Shown piece by piece: positions 9,922-21,680 of a stretch of DNA of 64,000 bases. Numbering within the stretch: position 1 is the first letter of the stretch; every line of letters begins with the position of its first letter. Source of the DNA: Volutella citrinella (Eukaryota; Ascomycota; Sordariomycetes; Hypocreales; Nectriaceae). Location: assembly GCA_034401135.1 (NCBI GenBank), contig JAWZSP010000005.1:3348001-3412000 (forward strand). Direction: 5' to 3'. A model generated the notes under the pieces. The model ran no database searches and was not told the origin of the DNA. It saw only the letters and a program-made list of their open reading frames with translations. Position numbers and translations under genes: made by a program.

Positions 9922-12093
9922 TCATGTTGCAAACTGACCCCAGTCGCCCCAGTTGAATGGTAGCCCAATATCGAGGTTGGACTCCAGGGCTTCCTCCGCC
10001 GCGTTGAGGTTGAAGTTGGGGTCAATGTGACCAAACACATCTTGCCCAGATATGGCGTCGATGATGGAAAAGTCAACAGCTGTCTCAATTCCGGAGTTCA
10101 TCGTCAGTGCTTCTGACGCTGAAGCATCGATGGCCCTCAATTGAGACGAAGGAACAGAGCTTGGAGTTCCCTCAGGTTCGGCTTGGGGAGGGGTGGTGTC
10201 CTTCGCGAGGGTGGTTGCAGCCCTCTCCATTTCTTTCAGAACCCGTTCTCCGAGGCCGGCCACTACCTTTGCGTTCCAGAAATAATCACCGAGATCCCCA
10301 AGCATATCGCAATTGCGCTTGAAGGCATTCATGGCCCTGGCACGGAACATCGGCAGTCGGCTGTGTCTCATTTTGCGATACTCAACGCTAAGAGCCAAGG
10401 AGACCGCATAGGGGACAAGGGGTGTCGGACTAAGGTGGTCGCGTGGCACGGCACATGCAATTCTTTCAGCTGCAAGCGAACGTCGAGCGTTTGCTGATGG
10501 TGGTGGGAGGGTCGAAGCCGCTGTGGCAGTGCCGGGCCGGGTCAGGCGACACGATAGAATGATTACCGCATGATAAAAGGCCTCAATGGTGGCTGGCAGG
10601 ATTAGCAACATGTCGGAATCACAGGGGCCTTGGCACTCACCGATCAACGAAGGCTGCACCTTAAGAGCGTCGGCGTTGACGATCATGGCCTCGAGAACGG
10701 GGAGATCGATGTACGCTATCTTGTCCAGGCCTGAAGCCTCTGCGCTTGGTCCTGGGCGATACAGCTCAATGACTTGGTCAAGCCACTGAATCACCGAGAG
10801 GAACAGCCGAAAACAAGGCGGACGTCGCTTGATGCACGTATCGAGATTGGCCCCAATGTCACGCTCGTGCATCTGACATGGTCGCCCATACATGGCGGCG
10901 TTTATTCGATCCACGGCCCAGGCAACACAAAATACGTTCTCCAGGCTTTCCGAGTGGGCCCCGTCATACTTGAGCAAGTGAAGACCGAGAGAATGGATAT
11001 GATGGATAGCCCGACCGCCGAGCTGTGCAGGAAGATCGGCATCTTCTACACTTTCGGGTTGTGCGTAGAGCGACAGCATCAGCAGGGCCCGGATGTGCAA
11101 CACTCGGTCGGGAACGATGCTTGTCTCCAGTGTCGCCCTCACGGCAGCGGAAATGGCATGAGAAAACTCGTGGCAGGACAGAATCTCGGAACCGCGGTTT
11201 TTCAGACGGAGCTGGTGCGCCATGGATGGATCAGTTGCCGCAGCCATGCATACTAATTGGCGTAAGACGATGGTGCTCGGGCTTTCTTCCTTCTCCGCCA
11301 GCATGGCCTCTGGGATGATGGGGAAGAGAGGGTGGATCTTCTCGAAGTAGAGACGCTTGAGTCTTTTATACTCCTTATCAGGAGGACAACATGTTAGACA
11401 TTGTTCCTGGACAAAGGGCAGCAAGATCTGGTCCATGAGGGGAGGTGGCCGGGAAATGAGGAACTGGGAGCCTTGGCCATTGCCAGCGAGCCAGATGCCA
11501 ACGTCTCCCTTCTGAGAAGTCGAACGAGCAGAGGCGGATCCTGTGGCCTCCATGAACATGGCCTCGGGGTTTAGGTCACCCAAAAACCGCGAGGATTGGT
11601 TCTTAGACGCGTCATTTGCAGGCTGGGCTGGTTTGGATATTGATGAGTTTGGCCCAGCTGCATTGGCGTAATGGAAACCCGGTAGTTGGCTGCTGTTGGT
11701 ACCATGGTGGGTTGGATTGACAGTGGGATGCTGAACCTGAGCTGCAGAAGCTATGGCCAGCGGATTTGTTATTCTAGAGAAGCATCAGTCTGTAACGCAT
11801 CTCACTCGACGAGACTCGACAGAACTCACGGCGTTTTTGGGGACTCTGAAACAGAAGGATCCTCAGCTGAGTCTAGCGCGGGCGCCGTGTCATCCACCGA
11901 GTCTTCCGCATGGATGCATCGCCTCTGAGCATGCGTGAGCGAGGATGTCTGCCGGGGCCGGGGGATCAGGGCATCTAACCTTCTTTCGTCGACAAGCGGC
12001 GCAAGCTTGCTGGACCTGCTTGCGCTTGACGGGCAAGCCGCCACGACTGGGGTCCGAGGCAACGAACTTGACCTGCTTGGCTGGTGCCACCAT
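9922..12093 (-). CDS. CTF1/FAR-like zinc-cluster transcription factor
   Basis: Exons 11980-12093, 11830-11924 and 9922-11773 give 686 residues with every join in frame. The N-terminus has VKRKQVQQACAACRRKK joined across the first intron to RRCIHAED, so the DNA-binding cluster is interrupted by an intron and shows only three cysteines. Near residue 130 is SSRFLGDLNPEAMF; this FLGDLNPE motif is, to my knowledge, a mark of the FarA/FarB/cutinase factor 1 group that controls fatty-acid and cutin-related genes. The middle region (LKRLYFEKIHPLFPIIPEAM) is the fungal-specific regulator domain, and the acidic, aromatic C-terminus (LPFNWGDWGQF) looks like an activation region. The subfamily is inferred from the motif. 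An intron-retaining message would stop early. Confidence 0.85.
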
Positions 12094-13205
12094 GGTGGAT
12101 TGTCGCTTGTGCAGAGCTACGCCGGGAGTCACCTATCTGGTCGTCCAGACCGGCCTGGTAGCAGGTGAGCAATCAGAATGACGAAGTCCGGATTCGTCTC
12201 GGTGAGGGTGGCATGCTAGCTCGGTGAGGATTTCAGTAGCGGGACATTAGTCATCCGAATTCGTCGCGAGTTGAAAGGCCAATTGGCCTCACTACACCGG
12301 CCGCATCAGGCGATATAATGAAACGGGTGGTCGGTGCGGATTATTTGTTGGAGTATTAAATCTCCAGTGTGGTACTTCATGCCTCTTGTTCAACTTGGGA
12401 ATCCAAATGCAGGTCGGACTTGCGTGTGTTGCTTGTCTGCCACCTGCCGTAGTGGGAACGCGCCACCAACAAACGCCACATTTTTCTCAAATGGCAGCAA
12501 GTGGCTCCTCTGATGCTCCCGCTCCTGCTGTCTCATGTCAAGATGCAAATTAGCACGAGTTTGGCACATGACTCGACGTGACTTGCTTCACCGACTACGA
12601 GAGGGAGAAATTCTAGACCTGTTCCGAGGAACGAAATAGGGATGCGATTTGGTTGGGCCATTGTGTGTCCAGGCTGTTGCAACACCTGGCCGTTCGAAGC
12701 TATTGTGAGACGTTGCTAGGCAATATGCCGCCGTGTCGGAAGCTAACACCGCGACAACGGCTGATGCCAGCCGTGACTCTCTACCGCCGCCACCGCTCAG
12801 CCAAATTCACGGTGGTCTGTGACCCGTCGTTTTCTCCAATGTGCGGCCGGCGCGCATCGGTTGGCTGCCGTGCCGTCAAATCGCGGGGTGGTGGGGCCGG
12901 AAGACCGCCCGCCACATGCTGGCGCTAACCGCGATAGGCAATATGTAAACAATGCGCTGGGTGTTGAAGACGCTGTAACACGACGCGACACGATGCTGCC
13001 CACTTATATGGATGGATGTTTACATGGAGCGCCGGGGAAAAGGGTCCTGTTAAATATCTACTCGGCCGGGCCGCATCATATCTTGTCTCGCGTATCCTGC
13101 AGTGAGATCCTTCTTGCTTCCGCTAGGTTCTTGCTTGTCACCTTGGACACAGGCAGAGTAGATCACACCCACCCCGCCATTGTGAACTTGATCTGACGAG
13201 ACACG
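12094..13205. other. Intergenic, divergent promoter region
   Basis: About 1.1 kb between divergently transcribed genes (regulator on the minus strand, coiled-coil protein on the plus strand). Open frames at 12653-12928 and 12819-13196 overlap each other and have no recognisable content. I see no repeat or RNA gene. Confidence 0.5.
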
Positions 13206-15362
13206 ATGGATGCTGCTGCTGCCGACTTGCCCATTGCCGTGAGGCGGACGCGTCGGAGCAACGTTGGGGTTCCGAGCACGACCACCGACGCATTGATTCC
13301 TCGAGAGGCCGCGGCCAAAACACCACGAGGGGCCCGGCGACGTGTTCGCCTTTCCGAGCCAGGCCCAGCTGCGGCCCACGGCATCACTGCGTCAAGCGGC
13401 CTGACACCCATGATCCGCCGTGTCGCCGTCACCACACCCAAGCGCCGACACTCATCAGCACCAGTGTCCGCCGGGCACAACTTCGCCCCCAACAACCCCG
13501 GCTTGCCAAAGAGCGGCGAAGTCACGTTTCTACCGCTGCGGCAAGTCCTAGATGGCCGCGTGCAGCGTCGCATTCGCCGCAACGGCTTGAGCGAGGAGAT
13601 GAACACCATCCAACAAGAACGCCGTCGACGGGCCAAGGAGACCAAGGCCGAGATGGACCGCCTCAAGTCTGAACTCAAGGCTCGTGACCGCGAAATCTAT
13701 GAGCTCCAGAACGCCACTATTGTCATGGACACGGATCGCATTTGGGACCTGGAACAGCAGGTCAATGATCTCAAGGAGCAGCTTTCTCGACAGTCCGGGG
13801 TCGAGCCCGACCAGAGCCGAGGGTACAACTGGACTCTTGCAGGCCGGGATCCCTTTGCGCGGGACTTCACCGACATGATGGTCGACGAGGACGAGTTTGG
13901 AGATGAGACAATGGCACAGCTCGCTTGCAGCACGCCTTCTCGGGCCAGATCATCATTCCCTACACCGCCCGCCACCAGTCCTCTTATCCCAGGCACCCCA
14001 TGTTCGCTCCCTGCCGTTGCCACGCCCAAGTCTCACGTTGGTGTGCAGGCATGTTTCCCCGACCCAAACACTCAACGACTGGAGGAAGAGGTTTCGTCGC
14101 TTCAGCTCGAAATCTGCAAGCTCACCACCACTCTCGACTCCTACAAGGCATTGGGTGATCGCCTCGGCGAGAAGCTCGCTGACTATGCTACCGAGTCCAA
14201 CTGCGAGTCAGCAGGGGCCGAACTGGAGGCGAAGCTTCATGCCCTGCTCCAAGCCATGTCGGATCGGAATTGCGCTCTGACCCAACTCACTACAGCCATT
14301 TCTGAACTGGGATTCTCGGGCTCGGATGCCGCTGAGATGGTCATATCGCTGGCCTCTGGATTTCGTGCTGCTCGCTTGGAACTGGAGTATCTAACACCCG
14401 GCGAGATTTCTCTCCCATTATCATCCCACGGCGCAGAGGTCCTCGATCTGCTTCTAACACGCCTTCGGGACATGGCGACCAAGGCCAAGGAGGATGAGAC
14501 ATCTATTGACGAGTATCACGAAATCGAACAGTCGCTCCGCAAGCAGCTTGACGCTCGGGTCTCTGTCATGGACGGACTAAAGGCCGAGATGTACAAGGCC
14601 GAGAAGTTGATGAAAGAGAAATCAGCACGGATCAAGGAGCTAGAGCTTGCCAATCAAAGGCTCAAGGGTGCCGTGGATGGTTACGTCCGCGACATCGAGG
14701 AGCTGGAGAAACTTGTGCAGCAATTGGAGCGCGACGGCCGCGATGCCGAAGCGACTCGCCACGCGCAACAAGAATCGAATCGCCGCGTACTCTGCAGCAA
14801 AGAAGACAGCATTGCCGAACTCGAGGCAAAGTTGAAGGAAGCCCTGGAGCGCAGCGCGGACCTCCAAAAGCAGATGGAAGACCTGCAAGAAGCCAAATCC
14901 AAGGACGTGTCGACTCTCAACAGGAAGCATGGAGTTGACCTAGCTGTCCGGGACGCCCGGGTCGCCGAGCTCCGCGATGAGATCGATCGCGTCAACGACT
15001 CCCTTCGGGCTGCGCACGAATCCATATGCGGGCTTCGTGTCGAGAACGGATCTCTGCAGACAGAAATGGACAAGGAAAAGGCCAAGGCCAAGGCCGTCAT
15101 CGACTCGATGAAGGGCGAGCTTCAAAGGGTGCTGCAGATGAGCCAAGACTTCCTGAACACGCCAAAGAAGCCGCAACAGAAGCGGAAAGCAAGTGCGAGC
15201 ATCGACGGGCAGGATGGGGCAACGGAGGAATCTAGTGGCACTGTGATCCGGCGTGGAGGATATCTCTCCGGAGCTCTAGCGCGGCGGAGTAGCAAGAAGA
15301 TGACGCGAGGCCACGATAGCGGCGTGGGTCTACTTGATGACGAGGAAGTGGAGATGTTTTGA
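13206..15362 (+). CDS. Long coiled-coil protein, unnamed
   Basis: An uninterrupted 718-residue frame from ATG 13206. Residues 1-110 are basic and disordered (RRTRRS, KTPRGARRRVRLSE). A short conserved-looking block, EVTFLPLRQVLDGRVQRRIR, leads into a coiled coil at about 125-200 with a heptad pattern (LKSELKARDREIYELQNATI). A Ser/Pro-rich linker with several TP sites (about 230-280) is followed by long coiled coil to about 660 (ELEAKLKEALERSADLQKQM). The tail is basic (KKPQQKRKAS) then acidic (LLDDEEVEMF). It could be a structural, spindle-pole or cytoskeleton protein, but nothing proves it. The lack of introns over 2.1 kb is unusual for this window. Confidence 0.8.
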   Translation: MDAAAADLPIAVRRTRRSNVGVPSTTTDALIPREAAAKTPRGARRRVRLSEPGPAAAHGITASSGLTPMIRRVAVTTPKRRHSSAPVSAGHNFAPNNPGLPKSGEVTFLPLRQVLDGRVQRRIRRNGLSEEMNTIQQERRRRAKETKAEMDRLKSELKARDREIYELQNATIVMDTDRIWDLEQQVNDLKEQLSRQSGVEPDQSRGYNWTLAGRDPFARDFTDMMVDEDEFGDETMAQLACSTPSRARSSFPTPPATSPLIPGTPCSLPAVATPKSHVGVQACFPDPNTQRLEEEVSSLQLEICKLTTTLDSYKALGDRLGEKLADYATESNCESAGAELEAKLHALLQAMSDRNCALTQLTTAISELGFSGSDAAEMVISLASGFRAARLELEYLTPGEISLPLSSHGAEVLDLLLTRLRDMATKAKEDETSIDEYHEIEQSLRKQLDARVSVMDGLKAEMYKAEKLMKEKSARIKELELANQRLKGAVDGYVRDIEELEKLVQQLERDGRDAEATRHAQQESNRRVLCSKEDSIAELEAKLKEALERSADLQKQMEDLQEAKSKDVSTLNRKHGVDLAVRDARVAELRDEIDRVNDSLRAAHESICGLRVENGSLQTEMDKEKAKAKAVIDSMKGELQRVLQMSQDFLNTPKKPQQKRKASASIDGQDGATEESSGTVIRRGGYLSGALARRSSKKMTRGHDSGVGLLDDEEVEMF

Positions 15363-16221
15363 GGTTCTGGCAGTAGATAAGAAGGGCTGAGCCCAGCGTC
15401 GTTCGTTAGAGACATTTTCCTTTGTTTGTACTATATGGAACTACTCGATAGACAACCTGTAGGATTCTAAATGCCATTCGTTCTCGGATTCCTGCTGTCC
15501 ATCCCTGCGCTGCTTTCAGGTTGAGCTGGATGTAGCCACATTCCCAGGAGACAGCGATCGCCGCCTTACTCTTAAGTTGAATGATGGCGGCCGTTTTCTT
15601 GCACTGTACACCTTCGGGGATGGTCCCGAGCTTACCTGAACAGCTCCGTTTCCCGCACCACTATCTATCTGATGAACAACCTTCCCGGCAATCGCCATCA
15701 TTCTCATCAGTGGATTCTAGTATCCAAATGAATGAATTATGATGGTGTATCTTAAAGTTCGTTCTATGTGGGCTTATTATTTCATGGGCCAGAGGATTGG
15801 GTGCTCTCGAGCACTGGTTGAGGTGGTGGCGATCTCGGCTGGTTGGCCGATAACACGCTCTGAGTCGATAACCGACGACCCCAACCGGGAATTTAGGCCA
15901 ACAATAGAGTCATACACGGGGGTCCCGTCCACCCAGGCTGAAACAATGCGTTAATGTGTGCCTGTGCCGGCGGTCGGGTTGTCTGCCAGCCCAGCCCGGA
16001 TCCACGCCCGGTGGCGGCCCACCATTTTATCTGTGCCTCATCTAGCCGTGCCTCGACTCTAGTCCTTGGGCCTTGGACATTCGTCCCCAACATCCGAACT
16101 CGGCATCCACTTATTTATTAATTAATCACTGCCTGTTTCCTCTCCCTGGAGCTGATCTGTCTTTTATACCATGATTTTCTGCAGCACCTGATTCACCCTC
16201 ATCGCGCCGACTGACCGTATC
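15363..16221. other. Intergenic, no gene supported
   Basis: Holds the 3' end of the coiled-coil gene and the promoter of the Mpv17-like gene. There is a short AT-rich stretch with TTATTTATTAATTAATC near 16112. No coding or RNA feature recognised. Confidence 0.5.
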
Positions 16222-17057
16222 ATGGCGATGTTGATGTCCCGGGTCGTGCTCCGGGCACACGGCTTTCGTTTCGGCGTCGGCCGGGGCCTCCGGGTCTCGC
16301 GGCGGCTGCAGTCGTCTCAAAACATGCCCAAGGAGCCCAAGACAGAGACCGCCATCCCCGTGCCCAGCACGGTGCCTCCTCTTCCCATCTGGCAGAGGCT
16401 TGGGCCCTTGACGCGGGTGGCCCAGAGCTATGCGAGGGCACAGAGGTCACGGCCCTACGTGACGCAGGTGGCCACGTCCATGTTCATCTACCTATGCGCC
16501 GACTTGAGCGCGCAGTGGATGTGCGGGGATGAATACGACCCGGCAAGGACGGTTCGCAGTGTTATCATCGGCGCCACGCAGGCGATTCCCAACTACAGGT
16601 GGTATGTGAAACCGAACTCCCTTTGAAGCGCAATGTCCTTTGGCCCTAACAACTGTCTAGGCTCGTCTTCCTGTCCCGCAACTTCAACTACTCCTCCCAG
16701 ATCCTCTCAGTGACCACCAAGGTGGCCCTCAGCAGCCTCATCTTTACACCCGCCTTCAACACCTACTTCTTTGGCGCCCAGGCCCTCCTGTCGGGTGACA
16801 ATCTGGAGGGGATCGTGGAGAGAATAAAGGACACAGTCCCAATCAGCACGCTCAACGCGTTCAAGGTCTGGCCGGTAGTGACGGCATTCAGCTTCGTCTT
16901 TATCCCGGTCGACTTCCAACCAGTATTCTATGGCGTGGTGGCCATCGGTTGGCAAACATATCTGAGCTACCTGAACAGACAGGCCGAGCTGCTCGAGGTC
17001 TGGCACGCAACTCCAGCACAAGAGAAGCTGGTCTATGCTGAGGCCCATGCTGCATGA
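16222..17057 (+). CDS. Mpv17/PMP22 family membrane protein
   Basis: Exons 16222-16601 and 16661-17057 give 258 residues; the join restores the Trp in NYRW-LVFLSRNF. The N-terminus is basic and rich in Arg and Ser (MSRVVLRAHGFRFGVGRGLR), fitting a mitochondrial or peroxisomal membrane location. The diagnostic part is at the C-terminus: NAFKVWPVVTAFSFVFIPVD followed by QPVFYGVVAIGWQTYLSYL, which matches the family pattern W.VWP..Q...F..vP...R.......W..YLS. Family members (Mpv17, Sym1, PMP22, Woronin sorting complex protein) are four-helix membrane proteins, some forming channels. Which paralogue this is cannot be told. Residue spacing and length (about 200-260) agree with the family. Confidence 0.85.
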
Positions 17058-18014
17058 AGACACGATTTATTCTACTAGAGCGTTTTGCATTCCCCAATTT
17101 ATCCAAGTCATAGATAGACATAGAAAGCCAGAGTGGCCTCCCTGACTAAAAAAAACAAAGATTAACTCACTGCCAGTTTCACCCTCGTGTGATGGCTTCC
17201 ATCGGCCTTTGGGAGTGCCTGGCTTACACGACCGCCTGGCAGTGCAAGAACTAATACCAGAAGGGTTAAGGGGATGGGGCATCTTTTTTTTGGTGGCTAG
17301 CGTTGCCGCCTCGATTAAGCCGTCGCTACACGAGCTAGGGGCAGATGCCCGGGAGGCTGTGTGGGCTTCTAGAGCTTCTGCCAGTGCCAATTGAGCTGAC
17401 GTGAGTATGAGGCGGCTTATCGATAAGACAATAAGACCTGCATCCACACAAATGTGACTAGGTCTCCGAAGCCGACGATTGCCATCCCATAAGCATGGCC
17501 GTCAACCAGCATTAACTCGGCTCAAAAATATTGCGACAGCTTGCTGTGATCAATTGGATTCCCCTGCTATGTGGCCGACCAGATCCGTCAAGTCCTCTGC
17601 GGCAATTGACGCATCGCAATACACCTACGGAGTTTCTCCGCGTGGAAAACATGGACTTGTACCTCCGGCGTGGCTGAGAATTCTCCCAGACACATCGCGA
17701 CACAGCTGCAACCCCAGGATCGCGAATCACCCCATGGGCGGCGCAGGCGATTTTGACGTGACATCTTGGTGATTTGCTGGATCTGGTTAGAATCTTGATC
17801 CCATTCCTGGGGTAAATCTTACGATGGCCCCCTGGACGGGCGTTTTGGGGCACTGTCCATTTATCCGGTAATCAAAGCCCGTGCCCGAGCCGCCCGTATT
17901 CACTCAATATAGTACGTAGTTCTGGCCCCGAGACGAGTTGTCGAACCTGCTCCTCGCAATTACCAAGCCTCGTCGCCTGCCGATTCACAGGATCCTCACT
18001 CCACACTCCCAGAC
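17058..18014. other. Intergenic, no gene supported
   Basis: Nearly 1 kb with only short overlapping frames of no clear content. It must contain the KGD2 promoter at its right end. No repeat or RNA gene seen. Confidence 0.5.
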
Positions 18015-19526
18015 ATGGCGTCCGCTATGCGATCCAGTACGGCATCTCGCCTAATAGCCCTCTCGCGCGCTGCCTCAAAACCGCAATCCCTGTCGCGAAG
18101 CTCTCTCCGCCTGCCGCACTGCGCTTCCCTATGCCAGCGAGGCAGTTTCGACACCCAGCGCCGCCTGTTCAACACTTCCAGCGTCCGATATGGCGAGTAC
18201 ATCATCCCTGTGCCGGTATTGGCCGAGTCCTTGAGCGAAGGAACTCTGGGCGCAGTGGCTAAGCAGGTCGGCGACACCATCGAGGTCGACGAAGAATTGG
18301 CCAGCATCGAGACGGACAAGATCGACGTCTCCGCTACCGCCAAGGAGCAGGGCGTGGTGGCCGAGATCTTCGCCGCCGAGGGTGATATTGTGGTTGTTGG
18401 ACAGGCACTGGCCCGTATCGTGACTGGAGAGGACGCCAGCAGCGCTGCTGGAAGCTCCAGCTCCTCAGCGCCCAAAGAGGAGGCCAAGCAGCCTGATCAA
18501 GCCAAGCAGGAGACCAAGGTCGAGGAGAAGGCCGCAGCCCCTACCACCGAGGCTCCTAAGCCTTCAGCTCCCAAGCCGGCCGAGAAGCCCACGCCGAAGC
18601 AGGCTGAGCCTTCACCTGCGGCCGCCACCCAAGGCCCTTCCCGTGGCGAGCGTCATGTAAGTGCACCTTCGCATCTGGGATTCCCCTTGACACGGCCAAT
18701 GCTAACCCCTGCTGTAGGAGAAGATGACCCGCATGCGAAAGACCATCGCCAGTCGTCTCAAGCAGTCCCAGGACACCTGCGCCTCTTTGACGACTGTCCA
18801 GGAAGTCGACATGACGAATCTGATGGCCTGGCGTGCTAAGTACCGTGACGAGGTCGCCGAGGAGCACGGTGTGCGACTGGGCTACATGGGCGCCTTCACC
18901 AAGGCCACCACCCTTGCCGCCCTCACCGTGCCCCAAGTCAACGCCGCCATCGACACGGAGAAGGAGATCATCACCTACCGCGACTACGTCGACATCAGCA
19001 TCGCCGTCTCTGCGCCCAAGGGCCTTGTCACCCCCGTCCTGAGGAACACCCACACCTTGAGCATTGTCGAGCTCGAGCGGGACGTTGCCACTCTGGCCAA
19101 GAAGGTTTGTTTCCAGAATGCTGTTCTCAGTGATGCCGAAAACTAACAGACACCCCCGCTAGGCACGCGACGGCAAGCTCACCATGGATGATCTCGAGGG
19201 AGGCAACTTCTCCATCAGCAACCCTGGAATCTTCGGCTCCATGTTCGGAACTCCCGTCATCAACTACCCCCAGGCAGCTGTCTTCAACATGAACGGCATC
19301 CAGCAGCGCGTCGTGGCCATCAACGGCCAGGCTGAGATTCGACCCGTAAGCTCCAACATGCACATCCTGCTCGCCGCGCTCTTGGTACGTCTGCTAATTG
19401 GCATTTTAGATGATGTACATTACCTTGACCTATGATCACCGTCTAATCGACGGCCGGGAGGCCTCCTTCTTCCTCAACACGGTCAAGAAGTTCCTCGAGG
19501 ACCCCTCGCGTATGCTTCTGGCTTAA
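18015..19526 (+). CDS. KGD2: Dihydrolipoyllysine-residue succinyltransferase, E2 of 2-oxoglutarate dehydrogenase
   Basis: Exons 18015-18656, 18718-19104, 19163-19345 and 19410-19526 give 442 residues, the usual length. The enzyme transfers succinyl groups to CoA in the mitochondrial TCA cycle. Residues 1-60 form a basic, Ser-rich mitochondrial leader. The lipoyl domain follows (about 62-140), with the lipoylated Lys in [24 protein letters not shown] sequence ([11 protein letters not shown]). A long Ala/Pro/Lys linker covers about 145-215. The catalytic domain starts at [16 protein letters not shown], and its active-site motif [12 protein letters not shown] contains the His and Asp expected for acyl transfer. 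There is no clear subunit-binding domain in the linker, as in other eukaryotic succinyltransferases. All junctions are in phase 0. This is a very secure call. Confidence 0.97.
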
Positions 19527-20739
19527 ATCTATCCATTTGGTTGTCTTGTTGCATTTGACGGGTAGAACGCGTGCTTTTGGGGCATGAGAGGCGCAATTGA
19601 CGAACGCGTGTATCAAGAGCACGGCGTCGTGTAAGAGTAATTGTAGATGGGCGGCTGCCTCCAGTCAGCCACAATCATGAAAACTTCCTGTCATCTGATT
19701 CCCCTTCCTCGAGCAAGTGAGATAGCAACTGCGTCGGCATTGTTCCATTGCCTTCAATGACCTTGGCAAGCCTGCTCAGCACGTCATGAAGTGTGGTTCG
19801 CGGCCAACATGGCTGACTGGATGAGTCACTCTGCTCAACATGGTCTCCGTGTTGTCGTGATAGTCCGGGGACGCTAGTATATGCCGCAGACCCCTCAGCG
19901 GTATGCAGCAATCCGGGCTGCTTCGACGCAACGTTTCCCCCTGCGCCATCCCACATCCCACGTCAGCCCACACCGGGAATGGTTGTCTTTCAGCCCAACG
20001 GCCTAATAATGTGCGCATGCATTCTTGCTTTGAAACCAACAAACACGGGTCGTCTAGGCTGCTCTTTCAAGTCCTTGACTCATATCTGCTTGCTGCTATG
20101 CGCTTTATTGCTTCTTTTCAAATAGGCTAAATGCAACAGTCAGCGTTGTTCTGCTCCCCACCTCGGCTTGAATTGGCAATGGGCCCATGCCAGCATCAAA
20201 GGTTCGAATCGCGAATGTCGTCGGCATCGTCGTTCGAGGTATTGCTAAGCACGTCGTATCGTAGGGAGGCGCGGACGTCTCTGAGCCTCCAAGGTTTCTA
20301 AGCCTCAGGGCAGGCGTGTCATGGGGCCGACTCTGCAGCACAGCTCATGCACGCAAGCACTCAAGGGCTGCAGTGATCGGCCGTTTGGACGAACGATAAG
20401 TGAGAATGCTGTGATTGCTTCGTGGCGGGGGCACAGTTGATGCGCTTAGGCTTGGGCGGGCCCCTGTTATTGGAGCACCCCCGGTGGTCCATCAGCCTCT
20501 GGGTCGTTGCCTGGGACGCCTTGCATGGACGACTATCCCGAATCGAAATGCTGCTGCTATTGTTTGCTTGTGGTGGGCAGCATGGCTTCGGAAATGCCTC
20601 TGTGTCTGCTTTCGTATATATTCGAGTCATGGAACGACGTCGATGGTGGAATGGTCTTCCGTCTCAAACACAAACACTTGGCTGTTTCCATCAACGCCGC
20701 TCACGTTCAAAGCTGCCGCGAATAAAACACGATAAAAAA
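19527..20739. other. Intergenic, no gene supported
   Basis: About 1.2 kb of spacer. Three overlapping open frames at 20415-20796 sit just before the NLR-like gene and are probably its 5' leader. A TTCGAATC sequence near 20204 recalls a tRNA T-loop, but the flanks do not pair. Confidence 0.5.
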
Positions 20740-21680
20740 ATGGTGAGTGCATACGCTGCATCCCTCAGATATTGCCGGTGGTTGACTATCATGTAGGCTG
20801 AAATCGTTGGTCTTGTGAGCGCCGCCTCAACGTTGGTGGAACACTCGTTCGCGGTGCTAGAGCGAGTTCAGACTGCTGTAGATCGGCAACAGAGCCAAGA
20901 AGGCTCCATCAAGCAACTTTCAGCAGACATCCGGAGCGCAAAGTCTCTTGTCAAGGTGATCAGAGACGAGAAGGCCCTTCAGCTTATTCCCATCGTCAAT
21001 GCTCTCCGCGCCCTTGATGACGTCTTGGGCGAGCTGGAAAAGTTCTTGGGTGAGCTGAAGACCAACAAGAGTGCCGGGGAAGTCCGGCAATTCGCCCACC
21101 AATTCATGAAAGGGACGAGAGAGAAACAGAGGCTGGATGGGTACATGGCACGGCTTGCAAATACCAAGGTGGATCTGTTGCTGCAGATTTGCGCTGCCCA
21201 TGTTGGACTGAAAGAAAGAGAGGGCTGCCACCACATCAACTTCGTCATTGTTGAGCGGATTAATGCCGAGGTTCGCAAGCACCCGGGAGCGGAAAAGGGT
21301 CTGCAGATCCTCGACTTCATCAAACAGAAGCCCCGACTGGGTAAGCCAAACATTGCGCGCTGGTCGACGAGCAAGTGACTAACACGGAGGCAGACGACGG
21401 GACGGTGTCCCTTACCGAAGACGATGCAAAGACGCTAATCAATTCTTCTGATGGGGGATCCGTTGCTGGATATGAGGTCGTCAACGGGAAGCGACTTGTG
21501 GTAAACAACCTGGCTGAAGATAAAGCGGTGCAAGTCAATGCACCCATCGGAAAAGATGGGTTTTTCGAGGTCAATGACCTCACTATTAAGGACAACATAG
21601 CGCGAGGGTTGAGCACGCAGATCAACCATGGCATGTCGCGGCGTGATTTTCTGGCAACGGTTCAGGGGCGATTTTCCTAA
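20740..21680 (+). CDS. NLR-type N-terminal domain protein ending in paired amyloid-like repeats
   Basis: Exons 20740-20742 (the ATG alone), 20797-21340 and 21394-21680 give 277 residues. The one-codon first exon is inferred from ATG directly followed by GTGAGT and from the product MAEIVGLVSAASTLVEHSF, the usual start of helical domains heading fungal NLR proteins (SesA/HeLo-like type). Residues 1-180 are helical. No P-loop or NACHT domain follows; the protein goes straight to a C-terminal tail with two imperfect repeats, VVNNLAEDKAVQVNAPIG and IKDNIARGLSTQINHG, their key Asn residues 29 apart. The tail resembles HET-s-related amyloid motifs that pass a signal between an NLR and an effector. 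The gene is clear; the function is inferred. Its neighbours carry the same repeat motif. Confidence 0.75.

Noticed and set aside
20195..20225. TTCGAATC resembling a tRNA T-loop
   Set aside because: The bases on either side do not form a T-stem and no acceptor, D or anticodon arm is found nearby on either strand.
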